A DNA stretch of 64,000 nt. Source: Bromus sterilis (taxonomy: Eukaryota; Streptophyta; Magnoliopsida; Poales; Poaceae). Under the pieces are notes generated by a model. It ran no database searches, had not been told where the DNA came from, and was given only the letters and a program-made list of their open reading frames with translations. The DNA is taken from contig OX465601.1 of NCBI GenBank assembly GCA_950022295.1, positions 178,997,501 to 179,061,500 on the forward strand, in the 5' to 3' direction. A program made the translations under genes and the position numbers. Positions 12,401 through 23,406 of the stretch are shown here, one piece after another (the stretch's first letter is position 1; the number at the start of each line of letters is the position of its first letter).

Positions 12401-13229
12401 ATCTGATGTAAGTCTTGCTGAGTACGACTTTGTACTCACGTTTGCTTATTCTATGTTTTAGATAAGAAACCGGACCCGATGGAGTCACCTTCGTGAAGCT
12501 CGATGTTGACCTTGGTAGCATAATCCCAGACAGCAGTCTGGTCCCTCGTGGAAGGGCATGTTTGTTTACAAGGCTTCTCTAAGCCATTTGTTAAACTTGT
12601 CTGTACTCAGACCTAATTTGCTTCCGTTGTATGATGTAATGTTGATCACAGACATGTGATCTTTGTATGCTCTATGTGTATATCAATAAAGAATACTTTG
12701 TAGAGTTATGTGATGATACCTGCTGTTCATACTAGGCATGTGTGCTGCGTGTATGTTTATAACATGCATGTCTTAGTATGGGTTTTCGAGACCTTAGTTG
12801 TGATCTGGCTGGCGGTCTTTTATACACCAAGTGGCCCTTAGATGTGCGCAGCTTGGGGCATCGCGATGCGATTGCTCATGACTCTATCACGTGCACACTT
12901 AGTTGTATGATCGAGCCCGCCCTAGACCCCGACTAAGTGATCGGGCTGGAGTAAGTCTATGTAAGAGTTAGGATCCAATCGAAAACATGGTTGAGGCGAC
13001 TCGTCTATGAGTATGGGATTCACCACCCATAAGCATTTAGACTTGTGAGCGGACGATGAGGACCCATCTCAGATGATCATCCGGCCTGAATGGGATGCCC
13101 CTCACGGTCGATGCTTACCGAGAATGTTCTGTGCTTGGCCTTGTCTGCTTAGACAAGTGGGTACGGTTCTCGGCTCTCCATGTGATTGTATCGTGACTGG
13201 AATTACATACGCTAACCCCGGTCCCGACA
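9462..13229 (+). repeat. 3' LTR of element A
   Basis: 3768 bp, starting TGTCAG and ending CCGACA. It is collinear with 1-3668 and carries an extra 24 bp near 10482-10509. The three-palindrome cassette is repeated at 12083-12132. Differences from the 5' LTR are denser in the first ~1.1 kb than in the rest. Confidence 0.95.
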
Positions 13230-13291
13230 TTTCGGTTCAATTCGAGTACTCTCTGATTTTAATCAAAAAAGGAAGAAAATAAAAAAGAAAG

Positions 13292-13380
13292 AAAAAAAAG
13301 GGGGACTTTGCTCCAAGTGGGATTTCATCCAGCGATCTCTCGGTTACTAGAACGTGCACGCTACCACTGGGCTAGACAAT
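13292..13380 (-). other. tRNA-like cassette 1 (A box, B box, oligo-T)
   Basis: On the minus strand: A box TAGCCCAGTGG (13364-13374), a decayed B box GGATGAAATCCC (13319-13330), then a T-run (13292-13299). The spacing resembles a tRNA gene. I could not draw a complete cloverleaf, so this is a tRNA-derived sequence and not a called tRNA gene. Confidence 0.55.
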
Positions 13381-13441
13381 CAGTTTGATAGAAAACGGGT
13401 TGCTGCTCTACATCTAGTAACAAGCCGGCGAGGCTGGCAAC

Positions 13442-13545
13442 AAAAAGAATGAAAAAGTTGGGTTTAAATCCAGCCATGGGGAATCGAACCCAGAACCCCT
13501 CGGACAGAACCAAAGCACCCAGGACATTGCGCCAGTGCTACTGAT
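13442..13545 (-). other. tRNA-like cassette 2 (A box, B box, oligo-T)
   Basis: On the minus strand: A-box-like TGGCGCAATGT (13524-13534), a consensus B box GGGTTCGATTCCCC (13478-13491), and T-runs at 13442-13456. The B box is the best-preserved of the three in this fragment. Confidence 0.55.
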
Positions 13546-13649
13546 CACGTCAACACAAAGGAACCAAGCAAGATAAACTGAACCTACGGGATAACTGAAA
13601 CCTGAACAATTCTAAACCTGAAGAACAGAAGGCTCCGCTCGGCCAGAAC

Positions 13650-13763
13650 AAAAATAAAATAAAAAGGGGGTCGCCTTGCCCTGAAGGAGATTTGATCCCA
13701 CGACCCCATGGCACAATTCTATAGCACTCAACCAGCTGACCTACTACTCAGGCCCTGACAGAA
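13650..13763 (-). other. tRNA-like cassette 3 (A box, B box, oligo-T)
   Basis: On the minus strand: A box TAGGTCAGCTGG (13732-13743), a decayed B box GGGATCAAATCTCC (13686-13699), and a T-run (13661-13665) after a C-run. Confidence 0.5.
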
Positions 13764-15163
13764 AGCAAGACCGAAGGAACAAGTAGCATGTACAACGAAT
13801 CCAAAGAAACTGCAGAAATCGACAGTTGCCTCTGACGAAACAAGATCGACGCCGGGACAATCTGGGCGTGGCTAGGAAGGCCACGGGCTAGATGGGCGTG
13901 CACCGGCTGCGGCTGCAGGCATGGGGCGGCCAAGGGTGCGCTCTCAACGCGCGCAGGTCGTGCACACGCAGCGTGGCAGCGCCGATGACGGAAAACTACA
14001 TACACGGCGGCAGCGAACAGAGAAAACAGGGACTGCTATGGAAACAAAACATGGACGCGGGCGAGGCACCTACTGCTACGCGAGAGAGATGGGGAGGGAG
14101 GAGGAGGAGCGCAGCTCACATCGGGGTGCATGACGTCTACGAACAGCTCGGGGAAGGAGGCTCGGCGGGGATGAAGACGACGCCCTCGGGAAGGACGGCG
14201 TGGACGCCGGAAGACGCTCGCGAAGAACTAGGGCGCGCCAGCCTTGGTGCCGAGCTCGCGGAGATGCAGCGTCGGCTGGGAAGACGACCAGTTACCTCGG
14301 GCGCTAATGATCAAGACGACGCAACCAAGAATTTGAGCTGGATGGCCTCCTGCCATGGTGAACGTCGAGAGAAGAAAAGGGGAATTGGGAGGTGGCGGCG
14401 CAAGGGAGAGGGGAGAAGGTCTAGGGTTCCTAGAGGAGGAGAGGGGCGCAGCTAGATAAAGGGGGAGAGAGAGGCTGGAGGACGGGCTCCACCGGTGAGC
14501 TCCTCTCTGCTTTTTCTGTCGACAGGAGAGGAAGAAGGAAAAAGCAGAGGAGGAGGAGGATGACAGGTGGGGCCAAGGGGAAGGTTGGGCTGGATTTGGG
14601 GATTGGGCTGAGAAGATGGGCTAGTTGGAGAGAAGAGGGCCAATGACTAGAGTGTCTCTCTGCATTTATTTCTTAATAAAAGATAGCAGAGGAATAGCAA
14701 TCAAATAAAATGCAAATGAATGTAAGAAAAAATCATATATAATATGATTCCTCATCCATAAGATTTATTCAATTTTTAGAAAATGAATTGGGTGAAAAAT
14801 ATTGAAGTAATTCAAAGGCATATAAATTCATTTAAATTTCACTTTGAACTACAACTCCATTTTCTTAAAAAGAAAAATCTTGGAAGTTGGGAGGGGGACT
14901 AATACATGGAAAAACATGTTGATACCCAAAATAAGAGGTTTAGGGGATGACTTCCCAACCATGGATAAATTCACAAAGATGCCACTTGAATTATATGGAT
15001 GCAATTAAATAAAATGGACCAAAGCCATAAAAAGAATATGACTATTTATCATCACATGACATAAGTCACATAACATCCATACCAAGTCTCATACATAGAG
15101 ACTGAAGAAAAAAAAATCATGAAAGATAGTTCAAGTGGAGTTTAATGCATTTGGGCTGTTACA

Positions 15164-15944
15164 TAAAATATAATTCAATTGATGTTATCTATGAACAAGA
15201 CGTAGGTTCCAAGTCGTCCATAACCGTGGAGATGGCTTCTCGAAAAGATTTAACCCTGCAGGGGTGTACCAACTGCCCATTACAAGGCTCCGCACGCACA
15301 CCCATCACTCTCAGTTGCTATCCATCACAAGAAACCATTTTATGTTTTAGTCCCAAGAGATCCGAAACAACAGGTCCCTCTAACTAACAACGCACAAATC
15401 TGGGTGGCCCCCGGGGAGTCGACACCCAATCCAAGAGCCGTACACGCCCTCGAATCGTACTCTTCCGTATGGCTAAGTTCGGGGTTAGTCTCACCTGAAC
15501 AGCATGGGAGTTCCCTAGCTCACCAGTGTAGACCAATAGAGAAACCAGGTCTCCGCTGGCCCAGGTTATTTGTAAATCTGTGGGAGCTCACCAGTCACAC
15601 ACACGGTTTTCAAATGGTAAATCATCTTGGGCCACCACTAGAAATGTTTGGAGCTAGGTAGGTAAGAAAAGGGGACCCACATAGTATCCCACACGCGGTT
15701 AGGCACGCTCAGTCTTAGAACCAATACCCGAAATTCGGATCCTAGGTGACTCAAATGGAACAAAGCGTCAGGGTGGGATAGCCTAGACCTTCCATCCTTA
15801 GTCAAATATAGTCAACATTATAATCATCATATCATCCACAACAATATAATATGGTAATAGCACAATCCAAGGAGTAAGAGGATAACAATTGATTGCATCC
15901 TAAGCATGCATACTAAGCAGTGGTTGAGCAGCGGATGGTCGAGA
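15164..15944 (-). repeat. Minus-strand chromovirus LTR fragment (older host of the 15163 insertion)
   Basis: Read on the minus strand this matches the 3' half of element C's LTR (roughly 39510-40240), including a block reading GAGTCACCTAGG and the three-palindrome cassette at 15216-15263. The match stops at 15163, where a new LTR start (TGTAACAGCCC) appears, and at ~15945, where an Athila-like LTR takes over. It is therefore the oldest recognisable layer here. Boundaries are approximate on the right. Confidence 0.65.
15216..15263 (-). promoter_or_regulatory. Three-palindrome LTR cassette, minus-strand remnant
   Basis: On the minus strand: CCCTGCAGGG (15254-15263), CTTTTCGAGAAG (15236-15247, one mismatch from a perfect dyad), then a decayed GTCC/GGAC pair ending at 15216. 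The order matches that in A, C and D. Confidence 0.6.
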
Positions 15945-17599
15945 TGATGAGAATGGTTTCTCGCCCTTCGTTGGTTACCCCAAGTGGAAGGTGAGATGTA
16001 GGATAGTAGAAAATTTCCCCTCTGTAGAGGATAGGGTTTGTCTCCCGTAGGCCTCCGCCAATGATAAGTAGGTGGTTCGGCAAGTGATGCATCGTCTGAA
16101 AATAATCACTTGCTTCTCCTGGACCTGCACACAGAAACAAATAACTTTGCTCCCAACGAAGTTCAGAGAGGTTTTCAATCTCTCCGGTCTTGTTGTTTAC
16201 AAAGGATCAAATGCAAGGGATAATGATAATGGTGATAGCAACTGGAAAGTAAAAGCAGGAAAATAAATAAGCGTGTAAACAGTGATGAGAATATGGACCG
16301 AGGTCTCGTGATGTTCACTAGTGATGTCTCACTCCCAAAAGACGATAAAAGTTCTATGCGAGGTAAACAAATCACAGCTGGGCAATTGACAGGATTAAAA
16401 ACGCACCGCAATGCTAACTATGCTACAAAGAAAGGACAAGTCTCAAAAGCATGGGCGGTACGCCAAAATAAGTAGACCAAAATCCAACTGCATCTACTAC
16501 TAATCATCCACCTTGAGATATCTATCCAAAACATCTCGCTGGTATTAATTTGCGAGCCCCACCCAAAGTGTAAACCCAAAGCAACAGCAACTGCATTAAA
16601 AAGCACCTTGCGTAAAGTAAACAATCCTTGCAACCGCGGTTACAAGCATCGTTGTTTTCCCCCTTGTGGCAACAGCACATCCCCTAGACTCATATTTCTG
16701 TCACTCAAGCATGTCATATGAGGGCATGAACCCACAATCGAGCATAACGTTCCCTCTTGGAGTCACTACCTACTACTTGGCCAAAGCAATAAACAGCAAT
16801 GGAGAACATGCAAGAATTACTTAGGAACAAAAATATAAAAGATAAGAACCAAATATATTACTCAATCACAATCTGAACATAGTCTCATAATCCATCCGAT
16901 CCCAGCAAACTCAGCATAGCAACAGTAGGAAATTACATATGTGCCTCGATCATGTAGAGGAGCTCACGAGGTCTAAACCATGAAGAACAAAGAGGGGAGG
17001 AGAACATCACATAACTACTGATCACGGACCCATGGTCCAAGGGAAACTACTCACGGCACATTCGGGAAGCGTCCATGGCGGAGGGGAAGCTCCCGGAGGT
17101 CAATCCTCCCTCTGGCGGAGTGCCAGGAAGAGGTCTGCTGGCGCTCTCGATCTTGGAAGCACGGCGTTAGGGGAACAAAGGCGAGATCGCGAAAAAGGGT
17201 TCTGTCTTTGGAGGTTTCGCGTCACGGGGAATAAATAGGCGAAGGGGGGCAGTCAGGGGGGGCACCAGGGGTCCAGGCCCCCCCCCCCCCCGGCGCGGCC
17301 AGATCCTAGGCCGCGCCAGGTGGCCGCCTGGGTCCCTGGTGGTGGCCCTCTGGCCCCACCAAGGTGATTCCGGAAGGTTCCTTCACGCTGATTTTCCTTA
17401 ATTTTTGGAGCACTTTTAATATGAGGGAACCTGAAACATAAAAACAACAGAAAACAGAAACTGGCACTGTGATGCACTGAGTTAATAAGTTAGTCCAAAT
17501 ATGATCAAAATTGTATGAAAGTATATCTAGATCATAGCAATATCACACAAAACATGCATGGAGCAAGAAAAAATTATAGATGCGTTTGGAACGTATGAA
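15945..17599 (-). repeat. Athila-like 3' LTR, minus strand
   Basis: From 17599 downward on the minus strand it aligns over ~250 bp with the LTR starting at 63670, sharing the block TTGATCATATTTGGACTAAC. A GC-rich hairpin (17292-17317) lies in the same place as one at 63962-63991. The far end contains GTTGGGAGCAAAG and TGTGTGCAGGT blocks typical of Sabrina/WHAM-type LTRs as I know them. The length of ~1.65 kb fits. The terminal TG is mutated. The lower boundary (~15945) is set by where similarity to element C's LTR begins. Confidence 0.65.
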
Positions 17600-17749
17600 C
17601 ATCTCCAAGCTTAATTCCTGCTCGTCCTCGAGTAGGTAAATGATAACAAGCATAATTTCTGTGGTGACTTGCTGGCAACCATATAAGGACTTTGAAAGTA
17701 AAGCAATCAAGGTATGTGATTCAATTCAAGTCATAACATGCAAGAGTTT
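17600..17749 (-). other. Athila-like internal end with polypurine tract
   Basis: Read on the minus strand, AAGCTTGGAGATG directly precedes the LTR, as expected for the polypurine tract of an Athila-type element, so the neighbouring LTR is a 3' LTR. About 150 bp of internal sequence remains before the Tat element inserted at 17750. Confidence 0.6.
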
Positions 17750-18598
17750 TGTCGTCGATATGTAACGGCAGATGCCATGGGGATGGCTAAAGAGGGGGAC
17801 AAACCGAGGTTGGTGTCGATGGTGCCAGAACCGAGAGTGGGGACAAACACAGTGAGACACTGCGATGTACCCAGGTTCGGGGCTCTACATAGAGATAACA
17901 CCCCTAGTCCTTCCGAGCTAGCTATATCAATAACTCTCTCTACAATGTGATCCTTGAGTTGTATGAGATGAAGGAGAAGAGGGCTTTAAGCACAACTCTC
18001 TCCTTGCTCTCTCTCTGGTGGGTGAAGCTGCAATAAGTGCTCCGTCGTCCCTCACGCAGGAGGGGTACCCGGGGCTCTTATAGGCCGAGCCCGGGGTACA
18101 TAGGTAAATGTACAAAGGGGAGGACCCAGCTGCCAACCTCAGACAAGCTAGGGTCCTCACATCGTGTGCTCCCGGATGACCCGATATAGACTTGCGGCTC
18201 ACCATGCCGCTAACTTGTAGGTCTTTCTAGTGAACGGTAGGGCTAGGAGCTTAGACCTGTCGGCCTGTCCGCGGGATCGGCGCTAGAGGAGACCGCACGC
18301 CTCTGACAGCCCGAATCTTCTAGGATGGCGCATTGAATGAACTTGTACGAGGTGTCCGGCCGCGGATTCTTCTCGGAGGTTGCCTTGTTCTACTTGGTCG
18401 AATGATCCTAGGTGAGACCGATGGCACTCTCTTGGGGCAATTGGTCTCCGACCTGATCAGTTCGGCCCACTGCTTGCTTGGTCTTGATTAGCTCGGCCTT
18501 GCATCGAATGGCGACCATCAGGTAGGTGATCTTTGCCTTGATGAAATGTTTCTCCTGGGTGACCCTACCCGGGGTCATTCCCACGACAGTAGCCCCTG
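17750..18598 (-). repeat. 3' LTR of the minus-strand Tat element
   Basis: 849 bp, bounded by TGTCGT on one side and ACGACA on the other. On the minus strand it is preceded by the G-rich tract CAGGGGCTAC (18599-18608), as expected of a Tat polypurine tract. A TATA box is at 18076-18083. Confidence 0.85.
18065..18099 (-). promoter_or_regulatory. TATA box inside a GC-rich inverted repeat
   Basis: On the minus strand TATAAGAG (18076-18083) is flanked by two nearly complementary 13-bp arms around GTACCCGGGGCTC (left) and GAGCCCGGGGTAC (right). The position within the LTR is right for the Pol II promoter; whether the dyad matters is unknown. Confidence 0.6.
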
Positions 18599-19477
18599 AA
18601 GCTGCGGAGGTCCCGCTGAACTAAGAGACAACGGGGCCTGCAGAGGTTCCTCCCATACTTCTCTTTGAATCTTGAATCTTCTTTTCTAACCGATTTCTCT
18701 TAGTTGACCGATTGCAAGCGATCTGCCGATTGCTCTTGTTCTTCTGACCGATTGCTCTCAATTGGCCGGTTGCTCGCGATCTGCCGATTGCTCTTGTTCT
18801 TCTGACAGATTGCTCTCAATTGGCCGATTGCTCGCGATCTGCCGATCTTATTCTTCTGACCGATTGCTCTCAATTGGCCGATTGCTCGCGATCTGCCGAT
18901 TGCTCTTGTGATGCTTGCCGGTTGCTTGTTCCTTTCAGCCGATCTGGCCAACGGTTAGTTTGACTGGAATGTTGACTGAAAACTTGCCGCTACGAATTCG
19001 TCGTGAAATGCGGAGCGACATGCCATGATTTGACATGTCATAACCGCCACCTTGACCCACGTGCGCACGTCCCGTCCCATCCGCCGGATCCTCTGTGCTC
19101 CGACCTGATGTTGTACTGGAAATACACGCGGCCACACCGGCCACCTAGCTGGCGCACCGGATCCCACTACCACCCCTCTGGCCCTTTAAATAGCCCGGGG
19201 GGTGGGGATGCGGCACACACCGCCCACTTCATCTTCCTCCTCAAGCGCTTATCCTCTGCCTTTGCCGCCGCAACGCCATGCACTCCGCCGCCGCCGCTGC
19301 CGCCACCGAGGCTTAGATCTGCCCTGACGACTTTCTCCCCACTGCTCTCCGCCGCCAACGCCGCCACCACTCTCCGTCGCCATTGGTGGACGTGGCTCTC
19401 GGTGTCCTCCGCTGCTGCCGCCGTGTCCGTCTTCCTCTTCAAGCTCTTCCTCGCCCGCCACGGATTCTGACGCCTCC
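18599..19477 (-). repeat. Tat 3' region with ~58-bp tandem repeat
   Basis: Between 18700 and 18915 about 3.5 copies of a ~58-bp unit occur, each with CTCAATTGGCCGATTGCTC-type core and GCGATCTGCC; one copy is shortened. The remainder up to 19477 is GC-rich and contains TTTAAATAG at ~19185, a possible TATA box for the opposite-strand gene that starts at 19478. The long open frame on the plus strand at 19003-19470 is probably that gene's untranslated leader. Confidence 0.65.
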
Positions 19478-22400
19478 ATGGGAGATGATGGCCTCGCCGC
19501 CCGCCAGAAGGGTTCGTGGAAAGGCTCCAACGCTACTGAGATGCAGATTGCTCTTCTCCGCCGCGCGCGCAAGATTCTGGTGGACCTCGACTTCCGTGTC
19601 CCCGGGCAAGAGCTCGCGCCCACTCCCGAACCGGCGAGCGTGTGGTCTTCCTCACCCACTTCGACCGCGGATTCGGTCTCCCGGTGAGCAAATTCCTCCG
19701 TGAGTTTCTCGACTTCTTCCGATTGCAACTGCACCACCTCGGCGCCAACGCCGTCATGCTGCTTTCGGCTTTCGTGACATTGTGCGAGGGCTATCTTGGA
19801 GTGCGGCCTACAGTCGGGCTATGGTCTCGGATCTTCTATCTCCGCAGCTTCCGAGTGGGAATCGGGGTGTTCGGCACCAATCCGAAAACTGGGAAGAGAG
19901 AAAAGGTGAAGGTGATGGCCGAGTGCGGAGCCGCCGTCATCTACGTTCGTAAAGCTGGATTATACCTTCATCCCTAGCCACCACAGTCTATCAAAGACTG
20001 GCATATGGGGTTATTTTATGTCTCCTCGCCGAAAGGATTTGCTGAACTTGCCGGAGTTCTCCCTGCCGCCCTCGAGCAAGCACAATTGGTCCGAGAAACC
20101 CGGGGATGGAGATACCGATCTGGACCGCCAAATGGCTCGGTTCCTTGAGCTGATGGCCAACGGCCTACGCGTCACCGACCTGGTTGGTACTTGGCTCTGC
20201 CGCCGACTGCTCCCTCTGCAGCACTGGTGCCACCGCATCTATGACATGAGCAAAAGGCTGGACCCCACTCGGATCTCCATCGTCCGCATGGAGGAAGAGG
20301 AGATCGTTCGGCGACTGAACTTGCTTATTGACCTCAAGCTGCCCGACCCCTTCGTCTTCGGAATGAGGGTATACAGTCGGTTCCGACCTTGCCCCGTGGT
20401 ATGCTTCTGCTTCTACTCTTGCATTGACTTTTTCTTTGCTTCTTACTGATTCTGATCGGCTGCTCTTCCACAGGAATTTATCGGCTCCCTGACCATGCAT
20501 GATGGGTAGGCCTCCTCTACCTACCACCCCGTCCGCACAAATGAGGACGCCGAGGACTTGGTAGTTGAAGTAGAATTGGACAGTGAGACCGAGGCCCGCA
20601 CCGCCACCCTCGGACTTGGCTTCAATCAGCCGGGTGAGTCTGATTACTCCATCAAACGCTTCATGGCCAAATGGAGTAGTGATGCTGACGCTCCTGGTGA
20701 CTATGGCGCAGAGTCCCGGCCAACTGCGCAGACGGTGGCCGAGGGAAAACGCCCCCGAACATATGATGTCACCGGCACCTCCAAGGTCGTTAAGAAGAAA
20801 AGAAAACAAGGTCAGAGGCGCCAGGGCCCCGCTCCGACTGCCCCCAAGCCATCCGGCCCTGTGCTGGCTCCTGCACCACTGAATATCATCCGTCCGAGCT
20901 TCTCCATGGCTCAGCTGCCCCGAGCTGCCGGGTACTTCCTTCTGTTTCCTTTTTCCTTTTCTAACTTTGTCCGGTCACTCTTTTCAACTTGTTTTTTTAT
21001 ATGCAGGGTTGTCCGAGTCGTTGCTCCTATGGTGCCTGGGGTGGCTCCGACTGCGCCCCCTGTCACCTCCGCTACCTCCACCGTGCCCGCTGCATCCCGC
21101 AAGAGAGCTGCCACCGAGACCTCCAAGGCCGAGCGCTCTAAGAAACAAACAGATGTCGTTGCTACGAAGCAAGCGCAGCCAACTGCTTATCCTTCGACCT
21201 CCGCAGCTACCACGGGTCCGATTGCTGGCGCACCATCGGCTACTCCTACAACAACCGCCACTGCTGCTCCGATCATTGTCGATCAATCTGGGATCACGCA
21301 TCCTACTGTGTCGATCGTGGATTTGACCAATGCCAATGCTGCTCTACCTGAGGCTTCTTCAGCCCAGGCCACTATTCATGAAGATCCAGCTCCTGCAGCG
21401 GGATCGGAGAGCGACACTGCTGCACCCATCAACCCGACTGCTCCTCCACCTGAAGGCCCTCATGTGTCCTTCCCGATTACTTATCACGTCCCTGGTGGGA
21501 CTAGTACTGATGTGCCTCCATCTTCCAGCGTCGTTGTGCGCCAGCCGCCGACCACGACCCGCCAGCTCTCGCGAGAAGATCGGTTCCGGCAGGCGTACAC
21601 TGGCACACTTGACGTTTCGCCGGTGCGACCTTCCGCCGACTCTGCTAGTCCTTCTCCTGCTGGGTCCGAGGACCAGATCCCAAGTCATCTTCAGCACCGA
21701 TTGGGTGGCCTTGCCGCAAATGTTAGGAACTTTTCCACTGGAGCTCTGAACCAGATCCTTGCCTCCGAGCACTCTGTCTCGGTAAGTTTTTCTTCCTGTG
21801 GGGGCGCGCCAGTGCACCCACTGGGTGTAGTCCCCGAGATTCGGGCGGTTTGCTCGCAATTAGCTCGGATCTTACTCTTTTTTGCTTGCTGCTTATCTTA
21901 GATCTGACCAAGCCATTTTTCAGGCCATCTGTGATAGACATCAGGATGTCTTTGACGAACTACTGGCCGCTTATTCAGCGGGCCAAAAATCTCTTGCCAT
22001 TTTGAAGAACAAATCTGGCGCTCAGGATGCCAAGATTCGAGAGCTGACAGGTAAACTTTCGTTTGTTATTTGCTTGCTTCTTATTGCTACTGCTTCCTTA
22101 CTTGACCACATTTGTGTCTAGCTACTGTTGCTAACGCCTCCGAGCTAGAGGCCGCCCAGAAGAAGATCGCCGAGCTGGAGAATCAGCTCAGTGAGAAAAT
22201 GTTCAGCTCGGAGACGCTGAGAAGGAACGCGCCCGATTGGCTAGTGTCGAAGACGAACTACAGGCCAAGACCCAAAAGATGACCAGTGATCTCTCCGCTA
22301 TGAAAGCTGCTCACGATGCTGACATGTAGAGGCTGGTAGATGCTCGGCATGAGGTAGAAGGCCAGCTACTGAAGAAAAAGGACTTGGCCGTCAACACGTT

Positions 22401-23406
22401 GAGGACATGGCCGTTCAACATCAGACTAAAATCCGAGCTGCCCAAGCGAATGTTGACCTTGCCCTTGCCTGCCTCCATAGAGTGGATCTTGCCCTTGCTA
22501 GTACTTTCTTTTTCTGCTTATTCTTGCATTCCGATCTGCTATTGTTGCATTCCGATCTCACTTTCTCTCTGATTGCTTTTGCTAGATGCCTGGCCCAACT
22601 CCACCACTGCCGCTGAAAAAGCTGTTGCTGAAGCCCGCCGAGTGAGAGACGTGGTGGTTGATGCTGACGCTGATTGGGATGCTGAAGATTTTGTCGTGGC
22701 TCTGGATGCCCGAGTTCCTCATGTGAAGGGTGCCCTGTGCACCTACAAAGCTGGGGTCCAGAAGCTGAACGATATGCTTTTCAAGTCAAGGGTGAAGCCG
22801 ATTGCTGGTGAGACCAACGATGATGTCGCTCGTAATCTCAAGGCCACGCCTCGCCATCTTGAAGTGTTGCTCGATTGTGCCATCCGATCTGGAATACAAG
22901 CTGCTTTCTCCATCGTCAAGAGCTGGTACCCCGAAGTGGATCTGGATCTGCTTCATGCTCTGTGAGCCGGGTCGGAGAACAATGTTGGTGAAGTTTGTCC
23001 GCGCATTTGCAAGATTGCCGAAGAGCTTGCTGAGGTCATGAATCCCTTGGAATTCACTCCCTTCGTGGATGATGATGGCTCTTCGATTCCACAGCTGTCG
23101 CTGAGTGAACTTCTGTACTCCAGCAGTGAAGAAGGCGCACAGTCTCGGCCAGCCCGCCGAGCTAGAAGTGCAGCCTCCCACTCCTCACTTTATGCTGATG
23201 ACGAGGAACAAAGCAACGACGATGAAGAAGGTGAAGACTCCTCCGATGGGCACACGGCGAGTGCAGCTCGAGACCCACCAAGCACTCGGCCCGAGGCCAC
23301 TACTACTTCAGCTCTGGGAGGTGCCTCCAGCACGACTCCGACTGCCTCAGCTCCTCCTGCGCCAGAGACCACTCCAGCTACCGCTCCAGATGCGCCGACT
23401 GCCTGA
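19478..23406 (+). pseudogene. Antisense Tat-borne gene (putative gypsy-type transposon domain), with introns
   Basis: This spliced gene runs opposite to the Tat pol genes. The N-terminal half (19642-19960) reads H-F-D-R-G-F-G-L-P and F-L-R-E-F-L-D-F-F, which I recognise as the plant 'putative gypsy type transposon' domain (Pfam PF04195 family). Then come a basic, Ala/Pro/Thr-rich linker and a coiled-coil-like segment (A-E-L-E repeats near 22140). Likely introns with GT..AG ends: ~20371-20473, 20932-21006, 21782-21923, 22051-22121 and ~22500-22586. The stop is at 23404-23406. A frameshift near 19630, a stop at 19975-19977 and another shift near 20020 show decay. Antisense genes in the 3' region are known for Tat elements (maize Grande gene23); function is unknown. 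Confidence 0.7.

Larger units (their letters stand above)
1..13229 (+). mobile_element. Element A: Tekay/Del-like Gypsy chromovirus
   Basis: This is a nearly complete LTR retrotransposon. The two LTRs are almost identical (1-3668 and 9462-13229), and position 1 aligns with 9542, so the window cuts off the first ~80 bp. A Met-tRNA-type primer site follows the 5' LTR and a G-rich polypurine tract precedes the 3' LTR. Internal order is gag, CCHC, protease, RT, RNase H, integrase, chromodomain, which is the chromovirus arrangement. A 3.77-kb LTR fits the Tekay/Del clade, but I cannot assign the family name. By hand I count about 45 substitutions between the LTRs (~1.2%), so insertion is recent. 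The flank after 13229 begins TTTCG, the expected right target duplication; the left copy is out of view. Confidence 0.93.
13230..15163 (-). repeat. Minus-strand chromovirus LTR fragment carrying three tRNA-like cassettes
   Basis: Read on the minus strand it begins TGTAACAGCCC at 15163, matching the start of element C's LTR at 58190. It runs ~1.93 kb before being cut by the element A insertion at 13229/13230; the rest should lie left of the window. It holds an AT-rich segment (14640-15163), a GC-rich block (~13850-14640) and three tRNA-like units near 13292-13763. One unit sits ~1.79 kb from the LTR start, the same offset as the tRNA-like unit in element C. I see no coding capacity. Confidence 0.7.

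Noticed and set aside
13292..13763. Functional tRNA genes
   Set aside because: A and B boxes are present, but I cannot form complete cloverleaves and two B boxes are decayed, so I call them tRNA-like only.
19003..23406. Independent host gene with introns
   Set aside because: The domain is the known Tat-borne antisense family and it lies between the integrase and the 3' LTR of that element. Frameshifts indicate decay with the element.
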